The notes: generated by a model not told the origin, from the letters alone. DNA of 64,000 nucleotides from Bdellovibrionaceae bacterium UBA6502 (GCA_002436415.1 DJMA01000003.1:62001-126000); one strand, 5' to 3'. Shown: positions 8,852-18,151, counted from the stretch's first letter. Program-made: numbers and translations.

Positions 8852-10399
8852 ATGTTAGATAATGCTATGTTGGAACAATTGAAATCAGTATATTCTGCTC
8901 TGGAAGGGAAGATTACCTTAGTTTACGATAACAGCTCTCACGCCAAACAAACTGAGCTAGTAGAGATGTTAGAAGCAGTAGCTAGTACTTCCGATAAAAT
9001 CGAAGCTCGTTCTTCGGGAGCGGACTCTAAAAACCCTCATTTTCATATAGAACATAATGATAAGCCGAATGGAATTTCTTTTACTGGTATTCCAGGGGGG
9101 CATGAGTTTACTTCTTTGATTTTAGCGATTTTAAACTCTGATGGTAAAGGTAAGCAGCCTGACCAACTAATTTTGAATCGAGTGAAAGCAATCAAAGGGC
9201 CAGTAAAATTAAGAACCATTATGTCTTTAAGTTGTGAAAATTGTCCTGATGTCGTTCAGGCCCTTAACTTAATGGCGATTCATCACGAGAATTTTCAACA
9301 CGAAACCGTTGATGGTGGATACATCCAAGAAGAAATTGATAAGCTTGGAGTACAAGGAGTACCGTCTGTAATAAAAGACGATAATATGATTCATTCTGGT
9401 AAAACCAATTTTGGTCAGTTGCTAGAGAAATTAGAAAAAGAATATGGTGCTGGTGAAATCAGTCAGGAAGCAGTAGACCTAGGAGACTATGATGTTGTTG
9501 TTTTAGGTGCAGGTCCTGCAGGTGTTTCTTCAGCAATTTATACAGTAAGAAAAGGCTTAAAAACTGCGATCATTGGTGAAGTGGTTGGTGGCCAAATGCA
9601 AGACACAAAAGGCATTGAAAACTTCATCTCGGTTCCTTACACAGAGGGCCCTGAGTTATCTGCTGCCTTAGCAAAACATTTAGAGTCTTACGATATCGAT
9701 TTATACGAACATCGCCTAGTAACTGAAGTTGAAAATGCTGATGTTAAAAAGCTAAAACTAAACACAGGTGAAAGCATCCGTACAAAAGCTTTGATTGTTG
9801 CTACTGGAGCTAAGTGGCGAGAGTTAGGTGTCCCTGGTGAAAAAGATCATTTAGGTCGAGGAGTTGCTTATTGCCCACATTGCGATGGCCCTTATTACAA
9901 AGGAAAAGACATTGCAGTTGTCGGTGGTGGTAATTCTGGAGTTGAAGCTGCGATCGATTTAGCTGGTATCGTTAAATCCGTAACCGTATTTGAGTACAAT
10001 GATACATTAAAAGCAGACGCTGTATTAGTAGCAAAGCTTGAATCCTTACCGAATGCTAGAATTGTTAAAAATGCTAGAACCCATGAAGTTATTGGGGATG
10101 GATCAAAAGTATCAGCCCTTCGTTACGAAGATCGTAGTACAGGAGATTTAGTAACCCATGAGCTTGATGGTGTTTTCGTGCAAATTGGTTTGATTCCAAA
10201 CTCTGGCTTTTTGGGTGATTTGGTAGAAAAAAATCGATTTGGTGAAATTGTAGTGGATGCTAAATGCAAAACAAATGTTAAAGGAATTTATGCCGCCGGT
10301 GATGTTACCACAGTACCTTACAAGCAAATTGTAGTTGCTGTTGGTGAAGGAGCAAAAGCTGGTTTGAGTGCATTTGAAGACCAAATGATCTCTGGCTAG
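8852..10399 (+). CDS. ahpF: Alkyl hydroperoxide reductase subunit F
   Basis: Flavoprotein passing electrons from NADH to AhpC. The 515-aa chain has the tandem thioredoxin-like N-terminal domain with C-E-N-C (about residues 129-132). After it come FAD-binding GAGPAG, the disulfide C-P-H-C-D-G of the thioredoxin-reductase-like domain, and NADH-binding GGGNSG. GAGGAGG lies before the ATG. A strong terminator follows the stop, so ahpCF forms one unit. Confidence 0.96.
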   Translation: MLDNAMLEQLKSVYSALEGKITLVYDNSSHAKQTELVEMLEAVASTSDKIEARSSGADSKNPHFHIEHNDKPNGISFTGIPGGHEFTSLILAILNSDGKGKQPDQLILNRVKAIKGPVKLRTIMSLSCENCPDVVQALNLMAIHHENFQHETVDGGYIQEEIDKLGVQGVPSVIKDDNMIHSGKTNFGQLLEKLEKEYGAGEISQEAVDLGDYDVVVLGAGPAGVSSAIYTVRKGLKTAIIGEVVGGQMQDTKGIENFISVPYTEGPELSAALAKHLESYDIDLYEHRLVTEVENADVKKLKLNTGESIRTKALIVATGAKWRELGVPGEKDHLGRGVAYCPHCDGPYYKGKDIAVVGGGNSGVEAAIDLAGIVKSVTVFEYNDTLKADAVLVAKLESLPNARIVKNARTHEVIGDGSKVSALRYEDRSTGDLVTHELDGVFVQIGLIPNSGFLGDLVEKNRFGEIVVDAKCKTNVKGIYAAGDVTTVPYKQIVVAVGEGAKAGLSAFEDQMISG

Positions 10400-10442
10400 A
10401 GATTCATTTGAGATAAAAGTGACGTTTTAATTCTTCTCTATG

Positions 10443-10495
10443 CTCCTAGAAAAACCTCCTCCAAATGTTTGGTTTTTCTAGGAGTAATTTTTTTT
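10443..10495 (+). terminator. Intrinsic terminator of ahpCF
   Basis: A perfect 14-bp stem, CTCCTAGAAAAACC (10443-10456) with GGTTTTTCTAGGAG (10471-10484), is followed by TAATTTTTTTTT. The downstream side of the minus strand lacks a T-run, so it mainly ends ahpF transcription. Confidence 0.9.
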
Positions 10496-11075
10496 AGTAT
10501 ACATTTGGTCCAAGTTGGATTTTAGGTCGCGTTACACAGCTTGCTTCTTTTGATCTATAAAAAGGTAACCAAAGTCGAATGTCATCACCCTGTGCGGGGT
10601 TATTTTCACTTGCTTCATAAATTCGATTAACTCCAACGGAAGTGAAAGCATCTTGATTGCAAGTTGAGTCTCTAACGGTATCTTGCTCATTTTCATCCAC
10701 TAGAATGATTTGCCCCCATGCATCTCGCATTGGTCCTGCCATGCCTAAAGCGTCGTAATCAGCAAGGTCAGCAGCGGTTAAAACCCAAGAGTCTGATGTG
10801 CTTCCAACTGCTGCAAAATCACAACGTATGCAATGACTTGCTGTTAAATTGAATAGTACTTCGTCTTCTACTAAGCGTAGTGCGTGTAAAGTTTTGGCTA
10901 ACTGAGTGAGTTGGCTAATCGTTGTTTTTACGCGAACCCGGTAAATGGTTTCTGTGTAATTTGGAACAGCAATTCCTGCTAGTACTCCAATAATCGCTAC
11001 GGTAATCATTAATTCGATTAAATTGAAAGCTTTCTGCTCTTTTAATTGGAGTCTGATTTTGTTTAATATTGGCAT
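10494..11075 (-). CDS. Type IV pilin / pseudopilin-like protein
   Basis: A 193-aa protein with a class III (prepilin) leader: a basic N-terminus, then K-A-F-N-L-I-E-L-M and a hydrophobic helix ending AGIAVPNY. Residue -1 is Ala instead of the usual Gly (A/F cleavage), and the conserved Glu5 is present. The C-terminal part has four Cys (C-I-R-C, C-N and C-V), likely disulfides. It resembles GspG/PilA-type minor pilins. No other pilus or secretion gene is near, so it must work with an apparatus encoded elsewhere. The RBS is weak. Confidence 0.8.
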   Translation of the reverse strand: MPILNKIRLQLKEQKAFNLIELMITVAIIGVLAGIAVPNYTETIYRVRVKTTISQLTQLAKTLHALRLVEDEVLFNLTASHCIRCDFAAVGSTSDSWVLTAADLADYDALGMAGPMRDAWGQIILVDENEQDTVRDSTCNQDAFTSVGVNRIYEASENNPAQGDDIRLWLPFYRSKEASCVTRPKIQLGPNVY

Positions 11076-11232
11076 TGCCTAAGGATAACAGGAATTTATT
11101 TAAATCTACAGCTATTTTGTCTTGTTCTACCCACGAAAGTCTCAAAATTGTAAGACTAAAAAATGATTTAAATAAGCCATTGATTCCTCGGTCTAGATTC
11201 GTTATTTTTTTGCCTGTATTTAGGAGTACAAA

Positions 11233-12261
11233 GTGAAAGATCCCGTTTTAAAAGAACTTGATAGAAACTTGCAAGACTTAACTGCTAGTCAGGCTGGTAG
11301 AAGAGCTTTTATCCAAAGCCTACCACTTTTATTGGCGGCTTGTGCTACTGGTAGCTCAGATCGTTTTCGAGAAGGAAGTAACGAGGGACAAGAAATTAGT
11401 TTAAGCCCTGCGGATGAGCGACGTTTGACTCAAGAAGTTTTACCAAAGATGAAACAAGACTATCCTGAGATTCCAAATAGAAAACTACAGTCTTATATCA
11501 CAAACTTGGGCGACAGAATTATTGCTAGTAATGGCTTAGCAGGAAACCCATATCAATATACTTTCAGTGTAGTAGATGTTCCTTATGTAAATGCCTTTGC
11601 CTTGCCAGCAGGAACTGTTTTTGTAACAGCTCCTTTGATTGAAATGGCTGACTCAGAGGCTGAGTTAGCTGGAGTTGTTGGGCATGAGGTAGGGCATATT
11701 GTGGCCAGACATTCTGCAGAAAGAATGGAATTAGCGAAAAGGGAAGAAGATAAGTCTATATGGTATAGCATTTTAGGCGGCGTTGTTGGCGGAGCTGCAG
11801 GCTATGGTTTAGGAAAGTTAATGTGTAAACCCAAAGATAATGAGTGTTTGCAAAACGCTGCCAAGCTTGGAGCCATAGCAGGCACAACGGGTGGCTTGTT
11901 AATTCAAAAATACGCTTTTATGGCAAATAGCCGAGAAGATGAAATGGAAGCAGATCGTGTAGGTTTTAAAACTTCTGTTCGCGCTGGATACCATAAAGAT
12001 CATGTTGGCAGATTCTATAATAAACTTTATGCCATGGAGCAAAAAGCAAAATCTTCATCCAATCGTATTTTAGCGAGCTTATCAGATGCAATGAGTACTC
12101 ATCCTCCTAGCAAAGAGAGGGTGGTGCAAATGCATCAAATGGCCAGCGCGGCAAATGTCACAAAGTCTGCTTTGGTTAGCACACGAGAGTTTAAAGAAGT
12201 AAAATCCATAGCTAGCAAGTACGCCGAGAGAGCGAGGCAAAGAGCGAAGGCGAATTCCTAA
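11233..12261 (+). CDS. M48-family metalloprotease, Tat-type lipoprotein
   Basis: A zinc endopeptidase of the BepA/LoiP/Oma1 type. The GTG start has AGGAG 6 bases upstream. Residues about 22-36 form a signal with twin arginine (G-R-R-A-F-I-Q) and lipobox L-A-A-C, suggesting Tat export and lipid anchoring. The catalytic motif is H151-E152-V-G-H155, with a third ligand in E-M-E-A-D-R. The domain ends with H-P-P-S-K-E-R, typical of the family. A glycine-rich membrane-like stretch follows the active site (about 178-220). Likely role in envelope protein quality control. It overlaps ung by one base. Confidence 0.88.
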   Translation: MKDPVLKELDRNLQDLTASQAGRRAFIQSLPLLLAACATGSSDRFREGSNEGQEISLSPADERRLTQEVLPKMKQDYPEIPNRKLQSYITNLGDRIIASNGLAGNPYQYTFSVVDVPYVNAFALPAGTVFVTAPLIEMADSEAELAGVVGHEVGHIVARHSAERMELAKREEDKSIWYSILGGVVGGAAGYGLGKLMCKPKDNECLQNAAKLGAIAGTTGGLLIQKYAFMANSREDEMEADRVGFKTSVRAGYHKDHVGRFYNKLYAMEQKAKSSSNRILASLSDAMSTHPPSKERVVQMHQMASAANVTKSALVSTREFKEVKSIASKYAERARQRAKANS

Positions 12262-12947
12262 TGTTGAATGAAGCGAAGAAACAAATTCATCCCACTTGGT
12301 GGACTCATTTGTCCCATGAGTTTAAAAAAGACTATATGCTGTCTTTGAATAAACGAATTGAGCAAGACCTTGCAAACGCGATTAAAGTTTTTCCACCAAA
12401 AGGAAAAATGTTTTCAGCTTTTTCAAAAAATTCATTAAATGACATAAAAGTCGTGATCATAGGCCAAGATCCATATCATGGTGAAAACCAGGCTCATGGT
12501 TTAAGTTTTTCTGTTGAGAAAGGGCAAAAAATCCCACCAAGTCTTAAAAACATCTACAAAGAAATGCGAGATGACCTTGGTTTAGAGATTCCAGATCATG
12601 GTTTTTTAAAACATTGGGATGAGCAAGGCGTTTTACTCCTAAATGCTGTATTAAGTGTTCAAGAGAAAAATCCTGGTAGTCATCAAAAAATAGGTTGGGA
12701 GCAGTTTACAGACAAAGTTGTGGAGCTTCTCAATCAAGAAAGAGAGTCTTTGGTTTTTGTCTTGTGGGGTGCATATGCTCAGAAAAAAGGTGAGAACATT
12801 GATCGTGAAAAACATCTAGTTCTTGAATCGCCTCATCCATCACCTTTTAGTGCAAGACGTGGTTTTTTTGGCTCGAAGGTGTTTTCAAAAATTAATGATT
12901 ACTTGGTGAGTAAAAATCAGTCAGCGATTGATTGGCAAATTTCCTAA
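12261..12947 (+). CDS. ung: Uracil-DNA glycosylase (family 1)
   Basis: Removes uracil from DNA as the first step of base excision repair. The 228-aa protein has the water-activating motif G-Q-D70-P-Y-H-G and the uracil-DNA clamp H192-P-S-P-F-S-A, both hallmark motifs of family 1. The ATG shares its A with the stop of the upstream protease gene (TAATG), so the two are translationally coupled. Confidence 0.95.
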   Translation: MLNEAKKQIHPTWWTHLSHEFKKDYMLSLNKRIEQDLANAIKVFPPKGKMFSAFSKNSLNDIKVVIIGQDPYHGENQAHGLSFSVEKGQKIPPSLKNIYKEMRDDLGLEIPDHGFLKHWDEQGVLLLNAVLSVQEKNPGSHQKIGWEQFTDKVVELLNQERESLVFVLWGAYAQKKGENIDREKHLVLESPHPSPFSARRGFFGSKVFSKINDYLVSKNQSAIDWQIS

Positions 12948-13159
12948 TAGATTTTTGCCTCGGGGAATGATTCATGATTAATGATTAGGCTCAAAATATA
13001 CCCTATACAAAATACAGACTAAGGCTAATAGAAAAAGTATAAGAAAGACTGGCCTTTGTATGTCCTTATAAGCTCAAAACATGTAAAAAAAGCAAAAAGG
13101 AAAGCTTTCTCTGAAAGCCAATAAAAGCTGTGTTAGCAAAGCTTAGAGGGAGATTTTAA

Positions 13160-14080
13160 ATGGGGAAATTAAGATTAGTTTTATCGTTTATTTTTGTATT
13201 CGCAGGACTGAATGCTGGTGCTAAAGAAGAGTGTAAAGTCTATGAAAAGGACTATTTTGAAACCGGTGCGGTAATGCCTGAAGGTGAATACGCTGGGCAA
13301 TGTTTGGATTTTGAATTGCGTAGAAATTTATCCATTGTTGATGAAGATGATCCTCGCCTTGAAAAATACAAAATGCCAGAAAATGTAAATTTAGAGGATT
13401 ATTTTGTCGTAGCCAATTTTAAACATAAATCAAACTATTGGTTGGCCTTTGTCCCGAGACGTGAAAATTTAGTGGTAGACGCTATTTTTCAGATTGAGCA
13501 TTTTGCTCCTGTAGCCGCTCACACACAGATGCGTTTTGATTTGGTGGACTTTGTTTACCTAGTAGGACAAAATGAAACGAACTGGGGACAGGAAGAAAAA
13601 ACTTCGAAAGTTGTAGTGTCCTTTGAGTCTACTCAAAATCATGGTGAGTCCTATGGTTTAAGAAAAGGACTACAAAACAAATCAGCTCTTTCCGGAAAAT
13701 TTGGCTCTCTTGAAGACACTTATGAAAAGATTGTTCTTAAACAACAACACGAAAACCAACAGTTAAAATTGGCAGGTGACTATTCATTTAAAACTAACTT
13801 TCTATTGGCATTGTTGGTTCGAGCTGATCGCAATAAAAACCAGACTGAAATGTACCATACCGCTAAGAAAAACTGCACGACGGAGCTGTTTAAAGTTCTT
13901 GATAGTCTCCTTGGAATCGAGCGCCACCTTTGGGTTCGTTTGAAGGAGCTTTTACCGACTAGAGCTGACACGGTTTTGCGAAGACGTAAACTTGTGGCTA
14001 AAGAGTTAATGCCATTGGAAAAAGAATTTCCTAGTATCAGAGGCACAAATGGAATATGGGTTAAAGTACCTTACAAATAA
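13160..14080 (+). CDS. Exported DUF4105-like protein
   Basis: A 306-aa protein with a Sec signal peptide (MGKLRLVLSFIFVFAGLNAGA). The motif M-Y-H-T-A-K-K-N-C-T-T-E-L near residue 235 resembles the N-C-T-T core of DUF4105/Lnb-type cysteine domains, some of which act as lipoprotein N-acyl transferases. The upstream FKHKSNYWLAFVPR block would fit a beta-sheet of that fold. The assignment rests on the short motif, so function is open. AGAGGGAG precedes the ATG and a strong terminator follows. Confidence 0.55.
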   Translation: MGKLRLVLSFIFVFAGLNAGAKEECKVYEKDYFETGAVMPEGEYAGQCLDFELRRNLSIVDEDDPRLEKYKMPENVNLEDYFVVANFKHKSNYWLAFVPRRENLVVDAIFQIEHFAPVAAHTQMRFDLVDFVYLVGQNETNWGQEEKTSKVVVSFESTQNHGESYGLRKGLQNKSALSGKFGSLEDTYEKIVLKQQHENQQLKLAGDYSFKTNFLLALLVRADRNKNQTEMYHTAKKNCTTELFKVLDSLLGIERHLWVRLKELLPTRADTVLRRRKLVAKELMPLEKEFPSIRGTNGIWVKVPYK

Positions 14081-14101
14081 TGGATAAAAATTAGAGACAC
14101 G

Positions 14102-14135
14102 AAAAATCCCCTAAGATTACTTAGGGGATTTTTTT
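14102..14135. terminator. Bidirectional intrinsic terminator
   Basis: A perfect 14-bp stem with loop ATTA: AAAAATCCCCTAAG (14102-14115) and CTTAGGGGATTTTT (14120-14133). T-runs lie on both strands, so it ends the gene at 13160 and the convergent hpf gene. Confidence 0.92.
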
Positions 14136-14137
14136 TA

Positions 14138-14425
14138 TTAATGTTTGTTCATTTGATCATTTTTTCGTCGAATTTGCGTGTTTAACTTAGAGATTACTTC
14201 ATCAAAAGTTTTATACAAAGTTTCGTCCTCGGCTCGCGCGTGAAAATTTATTTTCCCGCTATGAGCATTCACTTCGCTAATATGACGATTGTCTTCGATG
14301 CTACAAACCCAATGAATATCAAGATTTCCGTGAAAATATTTTTCTAGATGCTCCACCTTGCTTTTGATTTTTTCTTCAATCGATGGCGTTGCCTCTAAAT
14401 GTCTGTAAGTGATATTTAAATTCAT
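14138..14425 (-). CDS. hpf: Ribosome hibernation-promoting factor (short HPF/RaiA type)
   Basis: Binds the 30S decoding channel and silences ribosomes in stationary phase. The 95-aa length and MNLNITYRHLEATPSIEEKI, followed by the beta-strand region and the end FDEVISKLNTQIRRKNDQ, match the single-domain HPF/YfiA family. It lacks the long C-terminal dimerisation domain. AGAGGAG lies before the ATG. It follows the CBS gene by 30 bases on the same strand and is probably co-transcribed. Confidence 0.9.
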   Translation of the reverse strand: MNLNITYRHLEATPSIEEKIKSKVEHLEKYFHGNLDIHWVCSIEDNRHISEVNAHSGKINFHARAEDETLYKTFDEVISKLNTQIRRKNDQMNKH

Positions 14426-14455
14426 AAATACTCCTCTGTTATTTGGATTAAATTT

Positions 14456-14866
14456 CTATTTGGTTTCGCCTCTAACCACTTCTATTAACGCGTTTAATGC
14501 ATCTGTTGAGGTAAATATTCCTTCCAGTTCTCCCTCAGTATTTACAACCAGGGCTGAACCGATTTTTCGTTTTGACATTTCTAATGCAACATCTTCAATG
14601 GCAAATCCAGACTCTACAGTGTATGGATTCTTAATCATCACATCCCTTGCAATCAAATCCATTGCTTTCGGAAAACTTTTAAGCAAATAAATGTCTCGTG
14701 CGCTTAAAATTCCAATGGGTTTGTTGTTTTCAGTAATAGGAATGTGTCGCCAAGAGTTCTCCTCCATTAGCTTGTAGATATCATGCAAATTTGTATCTGC
14801 ACTCACAAAGTGATCTATAGGGCTAACATATTCATCTACGGCGATTGAGCTCTTGAGGAATTGCAT
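14456..14866 (-). CDS. Two-CBS-domain protein
   Basis: A 136-aa protein of two CBS domains and little else (about residues 12-70 and 75-130), with the usual HIPITENNKPIGILSARD and ALVVNTEGELEGIFTSTDAL repeats. Such CBS pairs bind adenine nucleotides and sense energy or redox state. AAGGAG precedes the ATG. Being next to hpf, it may link nucleotide level to ribosome hibernation, but this is inference. Confidence 0.88.
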   Translation of the reverse strand: MQFLKSSIAVDEYVSPIDHFVSADTNLHDIYKLMEENSWRHIPITENNKPIGILSARDIYLLKSFPKAMDLIARDVMIKNPYTVESGFAIEDVALEMSKRKIGSALVVNTEGELEGIFTSTDALNALIEVVRGETK

Positions 14867-14884
14867 TTCAGTCTCCTTAATAAG

Positions 14885-15601
14885 TTAATAAACATTCACT
14901 AGGTTGTTTACGGCTTTAGCGTTAGTGCTTCTTACGTGTAGTAAATACCTACCCGCATCTAAGCCTTCAACGGCAAAAGTTTTTTCATATGGAACCATGC
15001 GATCGGCACATGCAGTGTCTTTTTTAATGTTAGACACTGGTTGAACAACGATTACATTTTTTTCTTTTTGAATGTCCACTTGTATGGCTCTCATACTCCA
15101 ACATGTGCTAGTAAAGCTTCCTTTTAAAGTGATATAGCCTCGTCCATTTTTATAATTCCAAGAAGCCTCTGAAACTGGCGCGTAAATGTATTCGTCTGGC
15201 TCAGAGTTAGGGGCTAGGCGAATGTTAAGTTGTCCAAGTTTTGCCTTATAAAGTCCGTGTTGGATTACATCATAACTGCCAGCACTTAGTAGACCGAGAT
15301 TAATTTCTTGGCTATACGGATTAAGAACCATCGCACACATTTGACCTTGGTACTCATAGGCTCGTGGATTAATGTGTATTTTTTTGTTCTGTTTATCAAT
15401 ACGAACAGTGAAGTTTGCTGGGCGCATACAGGTATTGGAAAACAGTCCTTCTCCGACAATTTGCACATTGTCATTTGTGTCAAAACCATCAGGGATATAG
15501 CCAGTATGGTAATCGGTGCTAACGAGCTTTGGTTGATTCTCCATTGCTTGTGCAAACATGCTGTTTACAATTAGTAGTGTGATAAAAATTAAAGTTTTCA
15601 T
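14885..15601 (-). CDS. Secreted protein with duplicated domain, unknown function
   Basis: A 238-aa protein with a signal peptide (MKTLIFITLLIVNSMFAQA). The mature part is two copies of one beta-rich unit. Each has a G-x-F-[ST]-x-T-C core, a V-x-I-D/Q strand, a second Cys, an aromatic Y followed by E, and a closing L-x-A-G-x-Y turn (copies about 50-125 and 150-230). Two Cys per unit suggest a disulfide in each. No known family was recognised. GGGGGA lies 3 bases before the ATG. It is 18 bases upstream of the CBS gene and may share its transcript. Confidence 0.7.
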   Translation of the reverse strand: MKTLIFITLLIVNSMFAQAMENQPKLVSTDYHTGYIPDGFDTNDNVQIVGEGLFSNTCMRPANFTVRIDKQNKKIHINPRAYEYQGQMCAMVLNPYSQEINLGLLSAGSYDVIQHGLYKAKLGQLNIRLAPNSEPDEYIYAPVSEASWNYKNGRGYITLKGSFTSTCWSMRAIQVDIQKEKNVIVVQPVSNIKKDTACADRMVPYEKTFAVEGLDAGRYLLHVRSTNAKAVNNLVNVY

Positions 15602-15900
15602 TGGTCCCCCGTTGTTGTTGTCACTTAAGTAAAATTCAAAATCTGTACCATTTAGAAACTTACTTCTAATGGTATTTAAATGGATTTGAGAGTTTTTAAA
15701 CGATTTGTTCTCTATTTTTGAGACGCAATGTCTTGTATGGATCGTCTCGCTTTGAGCAAATTTATCTCATTCAATTCCTATCAAGTTGTTTAGCCAAACT
15801 TTTTTTTCTAAGACGTCATTTCAGTGAGACTACAAAAAAATAAAAAGATTGATCACTTGGTATTGCTTTTGCTTCAATAGATTTAGAGTGGGGGAGAAGT

Positions 15901-17364
15901 ATGAGAAAGATAGAACCTTTGTTAGTAATGAGTTTAGTTGCTGGCCTTGGAATCATATATTTAAATTCAGAGTTTGATTTCTTAGGATCTAAATTAAGTT
16001 TCAAAATGCCATTTCATAAAACGAAACTATCTTTATCAGAGCAAGCTCCTTATATAACAAAGATCGACACTAAGAATATTTTAGTTCCTAGCTCTCAACA
16101 AGAAAATTTTCTAATAAGAAAAAATACAGAACTGAGCATGTTAGTAAAGCCAGAGTGCTTCTCTCCTAATTTAAAGGGAGAGAAATTTTCTGTGCTAAAA
16201 GGTGATAGGAGAGAAAATCAGAATATTTATCCTGCCGGGTACAAAAGTTTAGTCTACACAGTGAAAAAAGAAACGAACTCATCAGAACTGGCTAAGTATC
16301 TTGAAAAGCAAAATTGTATAATTGGCGTGTCAAATCGAAGGCAATTATTTCCAACAGCGATTTGGCAAGACCCTTTAAGTTCTCAACAAACCCATCTGAA
16401 ATCTTTAGGGCTTTTAGACAATCCGCAATTGGACAAGTTAATAAAGATGCAAAAGCAGAAGGTGATTGTTGCTGTGATTGATACTGGGATTGATATGGAG
16501 CACCCAGATTTAAAAGACTTTATTTGGGAGAATGACTTAGAAAAAAATGGGCGAGCTCACTTTGACGATGATGGAAATGGCTATGTCGATGATGTTTACG
16601 GTTATGATTTTAGCACTAAGGTTTCAGATCCGTCTCATAAGAGTTTCTATGATCATGGAACTCATGTAGCAGGTTTGATTGCCGCTAAAAGTAATAATAA
16701 TTTTGGAATCGGTTCACCAATCGGCCCTAATTTAGAATTAATGATTTTAAATGTAACAGGCAAGTATAAAGGAGCAATGAGTGAGGATATCGAAGAGGCA
16801 ATCTACTACGCCATTAATAAAGGGGCTCATATCATTAATATTTCAATCGGTAGTCCTGGTAAAGCAGACACTTTAGGCTATGCCATTGCCTCGGCAGTGA
16901 AACATGGAGTTTTTGTGGTCTCTTCTGTAGGTAACCAATCTGAGTCTTTGGATGAGGAGTTCTATTTACCTGCTTCCTACGCCATTGATATTCCTGGTTT
17001 TATGAGTGTAGGGGCTTATGAAGTGCAAACCAATGAATTGTGCAATAACTCGAACTTTTCAAAAGACTTTGTGGAGATTGCAGCACCTGGCTGTGACTAC
17101 AATAATCCTAAGCAAGGTCTGTTTTCCACAAGAGCCGGTGGAGTTTTTGGCTACTACAAAGGAACTTCTATGGCAGCCCCAATATTGTCATCAGCAGCAG
17201 CGATTCTTTATGGCTCAAGAGAAAAGTATGAGATTAAAGAAGATACTGCTTATTGGGTAGAAAAATTCTTCAAAGATCGGGCTAAGCACTCCAAAAAATT
17301 AAATCAAAAAATTCAAGAATCTAGGCATCTAGATTTCGGAGTGTTTTTTGATCATATGAAGTAG
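15901..17364 (+). CDS. S8 subtilisin-like serine protease, exported
   Basis: A 487-aa subtilase with an N-terminal hydrophobic segment (about residues 5-22, signal or anchor) and a propeptide-like region to about 180. The catalytic triad is D194 (V-I-D-T-G-I-D), H252 (D-H-G-T-H-V-A-G) and S423 (G-T-S-M-A-A-P). A D-D-D-G-N-G-Y-V-D-D stretch between Asp and His may bind calcium. GGGGGAG precedes the ATG. The last 44 bases overlap the end of the convergent TauE gene. Confidence 0.92.
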   Translation: MRKIEPLLVMSLVAGLGIIYLNSEFDFLGSKLSFKMPFHKTKLSLSEQAPYITKIDTKNILVPSSQQENFLIRKNTELSMLVKPECFSPNLKGEKFSVLKGDRRENQNIYPAGYKSLVYTVKKETNSSELAKYLEKQNCIIGVSNRRQLFPTAIWQDPLSSQQTHLKSLGLLDNPQLDKLIKMQKQKVIVAVIDTGIDMEHPDLKDFIWENDLEKNGRAHFDDDGNGYVDDVYGYDFSTKVSDPSHKSFYDHGTHVAGLIAAKSNNNFGIGSPIGPNLELMILNVTGKYKGAMSEDIEEAIYYAINKGAHIINISIGSPGKADTLGYAIASAVKHGVFVVSSVGNQSESLDEEFYLPASYAIDIPGFMSVGAYEVQTNELCNNSNFSKDFVEIAAPGCDYNNPKQGLFSTRAGGVFGYYKGTSMAAPILSSAAAILYGSREKYEIKEDTAYWVEKFFKDRAKHSKKLNQKIQESRHLDFGVFFDHMK

Positions 17365-18151
17365 ACTTGTTATTGACCGATTCTAGCTGTGCTAAGCCGA
17401 AGCTAGCTCTGTTTTGGTACAGAATATAAATTCCCATAAATATTAAAAACACCGCAAAGGCTTTTTTTAACTTCTTTTGTGATAAAAATTGCACCAGATA
17501 AGTACCGATAAAAATTCCAATTGCTGAAGCGATTGTAAATTTCAATAAAAAATCCCAAGGGATTTCTACTAAGCCTATGTAACCGATGAATCCGGCAAAA
17601 GATTTTAATGAAATAATTAATAGAGAGGTTCCTACGGCTCGTTTCATCGGTAGTCCTGTCATTAAAACTAGTGCAGGTACGATTAAAAACCCTCCACCAA
17701 CTCCAACAAGACCGGTAATGATACCAACAAAAATACCCTCGGCAACAATCAAGAGGTAATTGAGTTCTTTAACTTCTAGCTTCTCAGAATTTTCCTCATC
17801 TCCTTTTCTATCTTTCACCATAAAAGCAGCGGCAATTAGCATGATTCCGGCAAAAAGGAGAAGCTGCATTTGACCAGTTAAGAATTGACTTAGTTTTGCA
17901 CCTAAAAAAGTACCGGCCATTGCAACTGGTCCAAAAATTAGTGCGACTTTTAAATCTACATTCTCTTTTTTATAGTGCCCATAAACACCTAAAAGACTAG
18001 TGGCTCCAACGATTGCTAAACTAAGTGCAATGGCGAGTTTTGCCTCCATTCCTAAAGCATAAACCAAAATAGGTACGGTTAAGATGGACCCGCCACCACC
18101 TAGGAGACCAAGGCTCAAACCAATCAAAGACGCAAGAAAATAGGCAATCAT
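17321..18151 (-). CDS. TauE/SafE sulfite-type exporter
   Basis: An inner-membrane transporter of 276 aa with about eight membrane segments in two halves, each starting with a glycine-rich block (GLSLGLLGGGGSILTVPILV and GIITGLVGVGGGFLIVPALV), the hallmark of the TauE/SafE family. Members move sulfite, thiosulfate or sulfonates. The divergent persulfide genes and a shared FNR-type box suggest it exports sulfite made by the dioxygenase. AAGGAG precedes the ATG. Confidence 0.9.
   Translation of the reverse strand: MIAYFLASLIGLSLGLLGGGGSILTVPILVYALGMEAKLAIALSLAIVGATSLLGVYGHYKKENVDLKVALIFGPVAMAGTFLGAKLSQFLTGQMQLLLFAGIMLIAAAFMVKDRKGDEENSEKLEVKELNYLLIVAEGIFVGIITGLVGVGGGFLIVPALVLMTGLPMKRAVGTSLLIISLKSFAGFIGYIGLVEIPWDFLLKFTIASAIGIFIGTYLVQFLSQKKLKKAFAVFLIFMGIYILYQNRASFGLAQLESVNNKSTSYDQKTLRNLDA

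Noticed and set aside
17321..17364. 44-bp overlap of the subtilase and TauE genes
   Set aside because: Convergent overlap of two clear genes; both ends are supported by their families, so nothing unusual is claimed.
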